From: Paenibacillus bovis
Lineage (GTDB): Bacteria; Bacillota; Bacilli; Paenibacillales; Paenibacillaceae
Length of the DNA: 64,000 bases
Reading direction: 5' to 3'
NCBI RefSeq assembly: GCF_001421015.2
Contig: NZ_CP013023.1
Location: 1,791,501 to 1,855,500 of the forward strand
Positions within the stretch are counted from its first letter, which is position 1, and each line of letters starts with the position of its first letter. The position numbers and the translations under genes are program-made. Below the pieces are notes generated by a model. That model was not told the origin of the DNA. It saw only the letters and a program-made list of their open reading frames with translations, and did not search any database. Below are positions 17,137-25,846 of the stretch, piece by piece.

Positions 17137-17310
17137 ATGCAGTCATTTTATTACCGCAAAGAAGAGAGTGATCCGTTGTATACAGTGTATGCGATATTGT
17201 CTTTGCTGACTTTTGGCAAAATAGGAATTATCGAAAAAACGAAAAACAAATACGATCAGCTCCGCAGCTCGTCGGACAATGATCCGCGTAATATCCGTCT
17301 TTTTAAATAA
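17137..17310 (+). CDS. Small hypothetical protein, 57 residues
   Basis: ATG 17137 is preceded by AAAAAGGAG. The 57 codons encode a basic peptide beginning MQSFYYRKEESDP, with a central hydrophobic stretch (YTVYAILSLLTFGKIGII) that could be one membrane or amphipathic segment, and ending NIRLFK. I know of no family match. It lies between the phosphorylase terminator and the Fur-controlled transporter promoter and has no obvious promoter of its own other than read-through. The good ribosome binding site and natural composition make it a plausible gene. Confidence 0.5.
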   Translation: MQSFYYRKEESDPLYTVYAILSLLTFGKIGIIEKTKNKYDQLRSSSDNDPRNIRLFK

Positions 17311-17369
17311 AAAATGATCCGATTCATATCAGACATAACTATTAAAAATGCGTAAAATGGCGATTTTTG

Positions 17370-17398
17370 TTGACAAAAGATCGACTCCTACCTATTCT
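17370..17398 (+). promoter_or_regulatory. Sigma-A promoter of the NikABCDE-type operon
   Basis: TTGACA (17370-17375), a 17-bp spacer and TATTCT (17393-17398). The start of transcription would fall near 17405, just before the Fur box. Confidence 0.75.
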
Positions 17399-17410
17399 AA
17401 GGAATGAATA

Positions 17411-17425
17411 TGATAATCATTATCA
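17411..17425 (+). promoter_or_regulatory. Fur-box operator (perfect 7-1-7)
   Basis: TGATAATCATTATCA is a perfect 7-1-7 inverted repeat matching the Bacillus Fur box. It overlaps the predicted transcription start of the transporter operon, where bound Fur should block transcription when iron is plentiful. Confidence 0.85.
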
Positions 17426-17453
17426 TCCAAAGGGAAAAGGGGTTATATCATTT

Positions 17454-19088
17454 ATGTCATATCAACGTCAAAGGTCTGCTATTCCGGTACTGGCAACATT
17501 ACTGGTTGTACTGCTTCTGCTCGCAGGCTGCAGTAATACAGGCAGCACTACCGCATCTTCCAGCGCTTCCGATACGGCAGCGTCTGCCAAATCGATTACT
17601 ATGTCGTGGCCCCGGGATATCGGAACCATGAATCCTCATACATACAATCCATCGCAGTTATTCGCACAGTCGATGATCTATGAGCCGCTGGTCAGTTACG
17701 AGAAAGGTGGCAAGCTGGCACCTGCACTGGCTGAATCGTGGAAAATCTCCAAAGATGGCAAAGTGTACACATTCAAGCTTCGCCAAAACGTCAAATTCTC
17801 CGATGGCAGCGATTTTAATGCTGAAGTTGTCAAAAAGAACTTTGACGCTGTAATGAAGCATAAGGATACACACAGCTGGCTCGGTATCGTCGGTGTGATC
17901 AATAAAACGGAAGTGGTAGATGATCACACGTTCCGTCTGACATTAACCGAACCGTATTATCCGGTACTGCAGGATCTGTCGGTTGTCCGTCCGTTCCGTT
18001 TCCTCGGTGAAGCTGGATTCCCGGATAACGGCGATACTGCCGAAGGCGTAAAAGCACCTGTAGGCACAGGCCCATGGATGCTGGCCGATTACAAACAGGA
18101 TGAATATGCCGTGTTCAAACGCAATCCGAATTATTGGGGTAAAGCACCGGCAATTGATCAGGTTACTGTCAAAATTATTCCTGATGCCGAGACCCGTGTA
18201 GCCGCTTTTGAAAAAGGCGAGCTGGATCTGATCTATGGTGAAGGTGTGATCAGTCTGGATGCTTTCCAGCAGCTTCGTGAAAATGATAAGTATACGACTC
18301 AATTGTCTGATCCCGTGGGTACACGCAGTCTGCTGCTGAACTCGTCCAATCCTAAGCTGTCGGATGTACGGGTACGGATGGCTCTTCATGAAGGCTTTAA
18401 CAAACAGGCGATGGTACAGGGTATTACATCTGGCCTGGAAGAACCGGCCGATTCCGTCTTGTCCAAAAATTACCCGTATACCAATATTGATCTGAAGCCA
18501 ATCCCATACAGTGTAGAGCAATCCAAAGCACTGCTGGATGAAGCGGGCTGGAAGCTGCCTGCCGGTGGTACCGTACGTGAGAAAGATGGTCAGCCGCTGG
18601 AATTCGAAATGATTTTTGACAAAACCGATCCGATTCAAAAAGCGATGGCCGAAACGATCCAGGCTGAATGGGGCGAGCTGGGCGTGAAGGTGAATCTGAC
18701 AGGTCTGGAACTGACAGTACAGATCAAGCGACTCAAAGCCAATGATTTTGATCTATATTTCTGGTACAACTATGGCGCACCTTATGATCCGCATTCCTTC
18801 ATTAACGTAGTTGCCAGTCCGGGCTTCGGAATCTCGGAGACACTGAGTGCCATCCCGACCAAGAAACAGCTGGACGAGCAGGTACGTCAGGCGCTGTCGT
18901 CCACAGACGAGACCAAGCGTCAGGAGTTGTATCGTTCGATACTGACTACTTTGCAGGAGCAGTCGGCGATTATTCCGATTTCCTATATCAAGAAAACAGC
19001 AGTTTACCAGAAGAAAATTGCGCATTTTGAATTCCCGGCGAGCCGTGATGATAATCCGTTCGAGGGTATTCAGGTGACTGCACCTTAA
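17454..19088 (+). CDS. nikA: NikA-type nickel/metallophore-binding lipoprotein
   Basis: 544 residues. The signal peptide ends in a lipobox (LLLLAGCSNTG), so the protein should be a membrane-anchored lipoprotein. It belongs to solute-binding family 5 and follows E. coli NikA along its length: SWPRDIGTMNPHTYNPSQLF, SMIYEPLVSYE, VGTGPWMLADYK, KRNPNYWGKAPAI, EKGELDLIYGEG, LLDEAGWKLPAGG and IIPISYIKK. I start at ATG 17454; an in-frame TTG at 17367 would fall in the promoter. It is the first gene of a five-gene ABC importer behind a Fur box. Fur rather than NikR control suggests uptake of a metal-chelator complex (compare the staphylopine CntA system), but the ligand is not proven. Confidence 0.88.
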   Translation: MSYQRQRSAIPVLATLLVVLLLLAGCSNTGSTTASSSASDTAASAKSITMSWPRDIGTMNPHTYNPSQLFAQSMIYEPLVSYEKGGKLAPALAESWKISKDGKVYTFKLRQNVKFSDGSDFNAEVVKKNFDAVMKHKDTHSWLGIVGVINKTEVVDDHTFRLTLTEPYYPVLQDLSVVRPFRFLGEAGFPDNGDTAEGVKAPVGTGPWMLADYKQDEYAVFKRNPNYWGKAPAIDQVTVKIIPDAETRVAAFEKGELDLIYGEGVISLDAFQQLRENDKYTTQLSDPVGTRSLLLNSSNPKLSDVRVRMALHEGFNKQAMVQGITSGLEEPADSVLSKNYPYTNIDLKPIPYSVEQSKALLDEAGWKLPAGGTVREKDGQPLEFEMIFDKTDPIQKAMAETIQAEWGELGVKVNLTGLELTVQIKRLKANDFDLYFWYNYGAPYDPHSFINVVASPGFGISETLSAIPTKKQLDEQVRQALSSTDETKRQELYRSILTTLQEQSAIIPISYIKKTAVYQKKIAHFEFPASRDDNPFEGIQVTAP

Positions 19089-19131
19089 ATAATAGTCAAG
19101 CCCGTATTGTTGGCTCAGAGGGGGAAGATCA

Positions 19132-20079
19132 GTGGCCGGCTATATCGGTAAACGGATGCTTTCGATTATTCCGATCATTTTTGTAGCGACACTCGTGACA
19201 TTCGCGTTGATTCATATTTCACCGGTCGATCCGGCAGAAGCCTATCTGACAGCTGCTCATATCTATCCGACAGAGGAATTACTGAAGCAGAAGCGTCATG
19301 AGTTTGGACTGGATCAGCCGCTGCTTACCCAGTATGTGCAGATGGTGGGCAGGATGGCGACGCTTGATTTTGGCACATCCTATCTTACCAATCAGCCCGT
19401 CTGGAAAGAAGTAGCAGCAAGACTGCCGGCGACCGTGGAACTGGCGCTATGGAGCATGTTGTTCTCGGCAGTAGTCAGTATTCCGCTCGGCATTGCTGCT
19501 GCGGTCTACCGGAACAGCTGGATTGATATGCTGAGCCGCTGTATCTCCTATCTGGGTGCATCGATGCCGCAGTTCTGGCTGGGTTATCTGCTAATCTTCT
19601 TTTTCTCGGTCAAGCTGGACTGGCTGCCGGTGGAAGGACGCGGTACCTGGCAGAATCTGGTGCTGCCGGTCATTACCCTGTCGATCGTACTGATCGCTGT
19701 GTATACCCGTCTGCTGCGTACAAGTGTATTGGAGCAGATGCAGGAGACCTATGTGCAGTATGCACGGGTACGCGGACTGCATGAACGAATGATTATGCTC
19801 AAGCATGTGCTGCGCATGTCCATGATGCCGCTGATCAGTGGCATGGGGATTAATCTGGGCAAACTGCTGACCGGTACCATTATCGTGGAGCAGGTGTTTT
19901 CATGGCCGGGATTTGGGCGCTATTTTGTCGATGCGATCTTTAATCGGGATATTCCCGTGATTCAGTGTTATGTATTTTTTGCGGCCTGTCTGTTTATTCT
20001 CTGCAATCTGCTCGTTGATCTGGTGCAGCTGTATATGGACCCGCGAATCTCATCATCGAAAGGACGGGCAGAGCATTGA
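19132..20079 (+). CDS. nikB: NikB-type ABC transporter permease
   Basis: 315 residues with about six membrane segments, typical of DppB/NikB permeases: start GKRMLSIIPIIFVATLVTFA, conserved FGLDQPLLTQY, and the cytoplasmic EAA-like loop YVQYARVRGLHERMIMLKHV. The GTG start at 19132 follows GAGGGGG. The stop overlaps the next permease start (ATTGA), which indicates coupled translation. It pairs with the NikC-type permease to form the membrane pore of the importer. Confidence 0.88.
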   Translation: MAGYIGKRMLSIIPIIFVATLVTFALIHISPVDPAEAYLTAAHIYPTEELLKQKRHEFGLDQPLLTQYVQMVGRMATLDFGTSYLTNQPVWKEVAARLPATVELALWSMLFSAVVSIPLGIAAAVYRNSWIDMLSRCISYLGASMPQFWLGYLLIFFFSVKLDWLPVEGRGTWQNLVLPVITLSIVLIAVYTRLLRTSVLEQMQETYVQYARVRGLHERMIMLKHVLRMSMMPLISGMGINLGKLLTGTIIVEQVFSWPGFGRYFVDAIFNRDIPVIQCYVFFAACLFILCNLLVDLVQLYMDPRISSSKGRAEH

Positions 20080-20906
20080 TCCATACATGGCGGGCAGCAT
20101 TCAGGGGACAGCGTGCCATCCTGATCTGCTCGATAATTATAGCGTTATTTTTCATCGTTGCTCTGCTGGCACCATGGATTGCTCCGCACAGCCCTGTTAA
20201 GGTGGATCTGCTGCAAAAGCTCAAAGGTCCGTCGATGGATCACTGGCTGGGAACCGATCATCTGGGCCGTGACAATCTGACCAGACTGCTGTATGGAGCG
20301 AGGATTTCGCTGGGATTTGCGACGATGATCTTCCTGTCGTCGCTGTTGATCGGCATTCTGGTAGGTTCGGCAGCCGGTTATATCGGCGGCTGGATCGACA
20401 GTATACTGATGCGTCTGTGCGAAGGCATTATGGCTTTTCCGAATCTGGTATTGGTGCTGGGGATTGTCGGTATTTTTGGACCGGGATTAATGCAGGTACT
20501 GCTGGCCCTTATGCTGGTGCAGTGGGTATATTATGCACGGATCTGCCGGAATATGGTCGTCAGTCTAAAGGAAAGCCATTTTATCGCGGCAGCCCGGATC
20601 AGCGGATCGTCTTCCTGGCAAATAATCCGTCGTCATATCATTCCCAATGTGCAGCGTCCAATCATCGTGATCGGTACACTGGAAATGGGCTGGGCGATTA
20701 TGGATATATCGGCATTATCCTTTCTGGGACTCGGTATCCAGCCGCCGAATGCAGAATGGGGAGCAATGATCCATGAAGGTACCAGTTATATTCGCAGTCA
20801 TCCGGAGCTGATGATTTATCCGGGAATATTGATTCTGATCGTGGTGATTACCTTTAACATTCTGGGCGAAGCACTGTCCGAACGGTATGGTGTTACCCGG
20901 CGTTAA
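20076..20906 (+). CDS. nikC: NikC-type ABC transporter permease
   Basis: 276 residues from a TTG start that overlaps the nikB stop codon by 4 nt. The DppC/NikC features are APHSPVKVDLLQKLKGPS, HWLGTDHLGRDNLTRLLYGA, SLKESHFIAAARISGSSSW (the EAA loop contacting the ATPases) and LGLGIQPPNAEWGAMI. There are about six membrane helices. It is the second pore subunit of the metal-complex importer. Confidence 0.88.
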   Translation: MIHTWRAAFRGQRAILICSIIIALFFIVALLAPWIAPHSPVKVDLLQKLKGPSMDHWLGTDHLGRDNLTRLLYGARISLGFATMIFLSSLLIGILVGSAAGYIGGWIDSILMRLCEGIMAFPNLVLVLGIVGIFGPGLMQVLLALMLVQWVYYARICRNMVVSLKESHFIAAARISGSSSWQIIRRHIIPNVQRPIIVIGTLEMGWAIMDISALSFLGLGIQPPNAEWGAMIHEGTSYIRSHPELMIYPGILILIVVITFNILGEALSERYGVTRR

Positions 20907-20945
20907 ATTACCCGGCAGGATAGACAGGACAGGGAGGCAGAAGCA

Positions 20946-21779
20946 ATGGAAAATACCGACAAGGTACTGGAAGTGCAGAATCTGCAGATAGATCTGAAAA
21001 ACAGGGAACAGCCGCTCCGGCTGCTGGAACATATCAATCTAACCCTGGAAAAGGGCCGTATACTGGGCCTGGTCGGAGAGAGCGGCAGCGGCAAGTCACT
21101 CACCTGCAACGCCATCCTACAACTGCTGAATCCCCGGCAGATGGCAGTCTCTGGCAGTATTCGCTTGCATGGACGCGAGCTGACCTCCCTGCCGGACAAA
21201 GAAATGCGGCGCATACGCGGACGGGAGATCGGATGTATTATGCAAAATCCGATGAACGCGTTCACGCCTGTGTACACGATAGGGTCGCAGTTTATGGAGA
21301 CACTGCGTACCCATAATCCTAGCCTGTCCAAAGCACAGTCCAGAGAGCAGGCGATCCGGGCACTGGCGGATATGAATCTGCCCGAGCCTGCCAGACTGAT
21401 GAAATGCTATCCTTTTCAGCTGAGTGGAGGTATGCTGCAGCGGGTTATGATCGCGGTCTCCATGTGTCTGCGTCCTGCGCTGGTTATTGCGGATGAGCCG
21501 ACGACAGCACTCGATGTGGTCAATCAGCTGCGAGTGCTGCGCGAGCTGCACCGATTGCGTACTGAATGCGGGACTGCGATTTTACTGATTTCCCATGATC
21601 TTGGAGTGATTTCCCAGCTGGCAGATGAAGTGGCTGTTATGCAAAAAGGCAAAATTGTAGAGCAGGCCGAAGTTCACCAGCTGTTTGACCGGCCCGCTCA
21701 TGAGTATACTCGTACGCTATTGAATGCCCGTCCGCTGACAGCATTAAGCGGCAGCAAACATGCAGTAAAGCAGCAATAA
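20946..21779 (+). CDS. nikD: NikD-type ABC transporter ATP-binding protein
   Basis: 277 residues. Walker A is GESGSGKSLT, the Q-loop is IMQNPMNAF, the signature is LSGGMLQRVMIA, and Walker B is LVIADEPTTALD followed by LISHDLG. It belongs to the OppD/DppD/NikD class, although it is shorter than OppD proteins and lacks the long C-terminal extension. GGGAGG lies 8 nt before the ATG. It works with the NikE-type ATPase as a heterodimeric motor for the two permeases. Confidence 0.88.
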   Translation: MENTDKVLEVQNLQIDLKNREQPLRLLEHINLTLEKGRILGLVGESGSGKSLTCNAILQLLNPRQMAVSGSIRLHGRELTSLPDKEMRRIRGREIGCIMQNPMNAFTPVYTIGSQFMETLRTHNPSLSKAQSREQAIRALADMNLPEPARLMKCYPFQLSGGMLQRVMIAVSMCLRPALVIADEPTTALDVVNQLRVLRELHRLRTECGTAILLISHDLGVISQLADEVAVMQKGKIVEQAEVHQLFDRPAHEYTRTLLNARPLTALSGSKHAVKQQ

Positions 21780-21800
21780 ATCGTAACAGGAGGAGCACAT

Positions 21801-22601
21801 ATGCTTGAAGTACGCCAGGTAAGTCACAGCTATAGACAGCGCCGTTGGTTCCGTCGTACGGATCATACTCCTTCTGTGCTGACAGATATCTCGTTTACTA
21901 TCGAAAAAGGCAGCTGCCTGGGGCTGCTGGGTACGAGTGGAGCAGGCAAAAGTACGCTGGGCAAAATCATTCTTGGTATGCAGCAGCCCAGTCAAGGACA
22001 GATCCTGTTCGAAGGACAGGATATTTACCAGACGGGCCGCCACATGAGCAAGGCGATGCGGCGCGACCTGCAGGTGGTGTTCCAGGATTGTTATTCGGCC
22101 GTGAATCCGATGATGACAGCAGCAGAGATTATCGGTGAGCCGCTGGATAATTATGAACGTCTGAGTTTTGCTGAACGGCGGCGCCGTATAGGTGAATTGC
22201 TGGAGCAGGTCGGTCTCTCCACAGCGGATGCCGGCAAGCGTCCCGATCAATTCAGCGGAGGACAGCTGCAGCGGATCAATATCGCCCGTGCGATTGCATT
22301 GAAGCCCAAACTGATTGTGCTGGATGAATCGGTCAGCAGTCTGGATATGGTGAATCAGACACATATCCTGTCCCTACTGGCCGAACTGAGGGATACGCAT
22401 CAGCTGTCCTATTTGTTTATCACTCATGATATTCGGGCAGCGATGACGCTGTGCGACCGGATTGCGGTAATGGATCAGGGCAGGCTGGTACAACAGGAGG
22501 CGGATTGCGAAACGCTGATTCACTCTGCGCATCCTGCGGTCCGGCAGCTGGTCGATTCTATTTTGTCCGAACATCCGGCCAACCGGTTGGTCTGGGATTG
22601 A
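21801..22601 (+). CDS. nikE: NikE-type ABC transporter ATP-binding protein
   Basis: 266 residues. Walker A is GTSGAGKSTLGK, the Q-loop is VFQDCYSAVNP, the signature is FSGGQLQRINIARA, and Walker B is LIVLDESVSSLD followed by FITHDIRA. The ESVSSLD form (Ser instead of Pro-Thr) is normal for NikE/OppF-like subunits. AGGAGG precedes the ATG. It is the last gene of the operon; a terminator follows at 22635. Confidence 0.88.
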   Translation: MLEVRQVSHSYRQRRWFRRTDHTPSVLTDISFTIEKGSCLGLLGTSGAGKSTLGKIILGMQQPSQGQILFEGQDIYQTGRHMSKAMRRDLQVVFQDCYSAVNPMMTAAEIIGEPLDNYERLSFAERRRRIGELLEQVGLSTADAGKRPDQFSGGQLQRINIARAIALKPKLIVLDESVSSLDMVNQTHILSLLAELRDTHQLSYLFITHDIRAAMTLCDRIAVMDQGRLVQQEADCETLIHSAHPAVRQLVDSILSEHPANRLVWD

Positions 22602-22634
22602 AACCGGACAGCCCTGCTTGCGATTCAACATGAC

Positions 22635-22676
22635 AAGACAGCTTTTCCCGATCGAGGGGAGAAGCTGTCTTTTTCA
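22635..22676 (+). terminator. Rho-independent terminator of the NikABCDE-type operon
   Basis: AAGACAGCTT.TCCC pairs with GGGGA.AAGCTGTCTT, followed by TTTTTC. Confidence 0.88.
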
Positions 22677-22689
22677 TACTGACCATTCA

Positions 22690-22703
22690 TTAAAGCGTTT
22701 TCT
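22690..22703. promoter_or_regulatory. cre-like site upstream of a sugar sensor operon
   Basis: TTAAAGCGTTTTCT matches 12 of 14 positions of the cre consensus and lies about 80 bp before the sugar-binding protein gene. Confidence 0.4.
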
Positions 22704-22779
22704 TAAATGAGGATTTGCGTTATATTAGATGATGTTCCTATCATCTAATAATCCAATACGCTTCGAAGGGAAGGCCGTT

Positions 22780-23802
22780 ATGCGCAAAATGTTATGGGTG
22801 TATGCTGTGCTGGTCGTAGCCCTCATCATTTATATCGTACAATATCAGGCACAGGAGACCTCTTCCGCCTGGAATGAGCAGGGAATGAAAGGGAATATCA
22901 ATGAAAAGTATGTCATGATCACGTTCCAATCCGGTATCGAGTACTGGAAAAGTGGACTCAAAGGATTCGAAGATGCAGCGGAAGCGCTGGACGTGTCGGT
23001 CGATTACCAGGGTTCTACCCGCTATGATGCCCGTGAGCAGGCAATGATCGTCGAACAGGCGATTGCCAAAAAGCCTGCCGGAATTGCCATTTCCGCAATT
23101 GATTCGCCGCTGCTCGTACAGGCAGTGAACAAGGCAGTCGACGCCGGTATTCCTGTGGTCATGTTCGACGCGGAATCTCCCGGCAGTAAATCGTATTCCT
23201 TTTTGGCGACAGATAACCGCAATGCAGGAGATATCGCTGCCGGACAAATGGCAGAGCGTACCGGTGGCAGCGGGCAGGTCGCGATTATTACGCTCGGCAA
23301 TCAGCAGAATCACAAGGACCGCAGTGGAGGATTTGAAGAAGCGATCCGGCAGCGGTATCCGCAGATGAAGGTCGTCGCTGTCGAAAATGACAATGGTGAC
23401 GCTGTGCTGGCCGAACAGCTGACGACCAGACTGCTGACTCAATATCCCAAGCTGAAAGGAATTTTTATCACCGAAGCGACCGGAGCCTATGGCGTCGGCT
23501 CGGCAGTGAAGCAGCATATGCAGACCGGTCAGACCGGCAGTTCCAAAAAGCCGGTCATTATCAGCTTTGATACCAACAAGGAGACACTGGACATGATTCG
23601 CTCGGGCACGATAGATGCGACAATCGCACAGGGGACATGGAATATGGGATACTGGTCGCTGCAGTATCTGTTTCACCTGCATCATGGATTGACCGTACCT
23701 GCCCCGTCGCTGAGCGGTATCGTCTCGCCGGTACCGGTACGGGTCGATACCGGAGTATCTGTAGTAACCCGCGAGAATGTAGAGGATTATTATGCAAAAT
23801 AA
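22780..23802 (+). CDS. Membrane-anchored periplasmic-type sugar-binding protein (sensor accessory)
   Basis: 340 residues. One N-terminal hydrophobic segment (MLWVYAVLVVALIIYIVQY) has no lipobox, so it is either a signal anchor or a cleaved signal. The remainder is a ribose/xylose-type Peripla_BP_4 protein: QSGIEYWKSGLKGFEDAAEA, AIAKKPAGIAISAID, GIPVVMFDAESPGS, FLATDNRNAGDIAAGQMAE and SFDTNKETLDMI. I start at ATG 22780, with GAAGGGA at 8 nt; the ORF extends to 22729 without support. It overlaps a YesM-type kinase gene by 11 bp and no permease is attached. This layout matches sensors in which a binding protein passes sugar information to the kinase, such as the clostridial XylFII-LytS system. 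Confidence 0.82.
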   Translation: MRKMLWVYAVLVVALIIYIVQYQAQETSSAWNEQGMKGNINEKYVMITFQSGIEYWKSGLKGFEDAAEALDVSVDYQGSTRYDAREQAMIVEQAIAKKPAGIAISAIDSPLLVQAVNKAVDAGIPVVMFDAESPGSKSYSFLATDNRNAGDIAAGQMAERTGGSGQVAIITLGNQQNHKDRSGGFEEAIRQRYPQMKVVAVENDNGDAVLAEQLTTRLLTQYPKLKGIFITEATGAYGVGSAVKQHMQTGQTGSSKKPVIISFDTNKETLDMIRSGTIDATIAQGTWNMGYWSLQYLFHLHHGLTVPAPSLSGIVSPVPVRVDTGVSVVTRENVEDYYAK

Positions 23803-25846
23803 GAATACCGATGGACGTCTGCGAAGCTGGCTGCAGCAGGATTGGCGCCGTTGGCATCCGGAGAATCTGCCGCTGCGGGATCAGCTGATTGCACTGTTCC
23901 TGCTGGTGGGCATCTTGCCGGCTATTCTGCTAGGTATTATGGTCAATTGGACGTCCGACCGGATTATTGAACATCAGGTGACCGATAATACGTTTCAATT
24001 GATCAGCAAAGTCAATCAGACGATCGATACGTATATGCAGCATATGCAGAGCATTACCTATCTGATCAGCTTTGATCCGAATGTGGATTCTTTTATGAAT
24101 GGCAGAACCGAAGCCCAGGCGCAGGCAGACAAACCGCCTGCCGGATCGGGTTCTTTTTCGCCGAAAGATACTAAGCTGTCGCTGTCAAAAGAACAGCAAA
24201 CGACTTCTCGTCCGTCAGCGAATATCGCTGCATCAGCCGGTGATGACCTCAGCAGCAGTGAACTGGCCGGAACAGCGGGTAATGGCACGCTATCCGGTAC
24301 ATCCATTTATCAGATTCGCCAGTTTCTCCAGGGGTTCACGACCGTTTACCCGGAGATTGCAGGTATTCTGGTCGTGAACAGCCGGGGAGAATATATCAGC
24401 AATGAAATGTATGCCCGTTCACCGGAGAGCCTTACCCATGAACAGTGGTATCGGCAGGCGGTAGAGCATCAGGGTATATTTACTATTGTCGGGCATCCTG
24501 CTGGTCGCAATGCAACGAATCATACCAATTACCGGGACAGTGAAGTGATCTCGGTCGCCCGTTCGCTCAATGATCCGAAGACCGGAGAAGTCCGGGGTGT
24601 CGTACTGATCGATCTCAAGCTGCGGGTAATCGCCCAGGCGGCCAAAGACGTGACACTCGGCAAAACCGGCTATCTGATGGTTACCGATTCGCGGGGACGG
24701 CAGATCTATGCACCGGAGGGTCCTTTTCAGCAGACGGTTCCGGCCAAGCTGGCTGCGGCACTGGCTGGTGGCCAACAAAATGTATTTACCGAAGAAATTC
24801 AGGGTCAGCAGCTGCAGTTTGTGTATACCACTTCCAGTTATACAGGATGGAAAACCGTAGGTGTGTTCCGGTTCAGCGAATCGGTCGCCGAAGCAAGAAC
24901 AATCCGTTTTTATGTAGTTATTTTCCTGTTCTTTGTCTGCCTGTTCGGCTTGACCGCTTCGTATGGATTGTCCCGATCTATTTCCCAGCCGATCTACCGT
25001 CTGTCCTCGCTGATGCAAAAAGCGGAAGCCGGCGATATGACTACACGCTATATGAGCAGCCGCCGCGATGAAGTAGGGATGCTCGGACGCAGCTTTAACC
25101 GGATGATCAATGAAATACGCAATCTGATCCAGCTCAACAAGCAGCAGGAACAGCAGAAAAGGGAAGCGGAACTGCGCAGTCTGCAGGCGCATATTCGTCC
25201 CCACTTTCTATACAATACACTGGATACGATTCAGTGGATGGCTCGCCGCAAAGGTGCGGAAGACATCTCCGGCATGATCGATTCGCTATCCAAGCTGTTC
25301 CGGATCGGGCTCAGCCGGGGGAGTGATATTATTACCCTGTCGGAAGAAGAGCAGCATGTACGCAGCTATTTGCAAATACAGGAGACCCGTTACCGGGATC
25401 GACTCAATTACCAACTGGAAGTAGATGAGTCGATCCGCAATGTATATGTGATCAAGCTGCTGCTGCAGCCGATTGTGGAAAACGCTATTTATCACGGGAT
25501 CAAGGCGCGGCGCGGTCCCGGAACGATCCATATCCGGGCCGAACAGCAGGAAGATAAACTGATTTATACCGTTGAGGATGATGGTGCCGGAATCAGTGAG
25601 GAACGTCTGAGCTGGCTGCGCAAACAGCTGGAGCATCCACTGGAAGTGATCGGGAGCCAGGGACCGGAGCCGGCAGGCAGTTATGGTCTGCTCAATATTC
25701 AGGCACGGATCCATCTGGCTTATGGTACACGCTATGGGCTGACGATGGATCACCGTGCAGGCGGCGGCACGATTGTACGGGTTACCCAGCCGCTGCTGTG
25801 GCAGTTCCCCACATCCTTAATTCGCCAGGGAGATGAAGAAGAATGA
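23792..25846 (+). CDS. YesM-type sensor histidine kinase
   Basis: 684 residues. A membrane segment lies at about 33-52 (LIALFLLVGILPAILLGIMV), a long extracellular region follows to about 365, and the second segment is at about 370-390. A HAMP domain (LSRSISQPIYRLSSL) is followed by the His_kinase domain with HIRPHFLYNTLDTIQWM, phosphoacceptor His 471. The GHKL ATPase shows LLQPIVENAIYHGI and VEDDGAGIS. The extracellular part carries an Ala/Ser-rich stretch around residues 105-165 that looks like a flexible insertion. The gene overlaps the sugar-binding protein gene upstream and the YesN regulator downstream (ATGA), so all three should be made together. Confidence 0.9.
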   Translation: MQNKNTDGRLRSWLQQDWRRWHPENLPLRDQLIALFLLVGILPAILLGIMVNWTSDRIIEHQVTDNTFQLISKVNQTIDTYMQHMQSITYLISFDPNVDSFMNGRTEAQAQADKPPAGSGSFSPKDTKLSLSKEQQTTSRPSANIAASAGDDLSSSELAGTAGNGTLSGTSIYQIRQFLQGFTTVYPEIAGILVVNSRGEYISNEMYARSPESLTHEQWYRQAVEHQGIFTIVGHPAGRNATNHTNYRDSEVISVARSLNDPKTGEVRGVVLIDLKLRVIAQAAKDVTLGKTGYLMVTDSRGRQIYAPEGPFQQTVPAKLAAALAGGQQNVFTEEIQGQQLQFVYTTSSYTGWKTVGVFRFSESVAEARTIRFYVVIFLFFVCLFGLTASYGLSRSISQPIYRLSSLMQKAEAGDMTTRYMSSRRDEVGMLGRSFNRMINEIRNLIQLNKQQEQQKREAELRSLQAHIRPHFLYNTLDTIQWMARRKGAEDISGMIDSLSKLFRIGLSRGSDIITLSEEEQHVRSYLQIQETRYRDRLNYQLEVDESIRNVYVIKLLLQPIVENAIYHGIKARRGPGTIHIRAEQQEDKLIYTVEDDGAGISEERLSWLRKQLEHPLEVIGSQGPEPAGSYGLLNIQARIHLAYGTRYGLTMDHRAGGGTIVRVTQPLLWQFPTSLIRQGDEEE

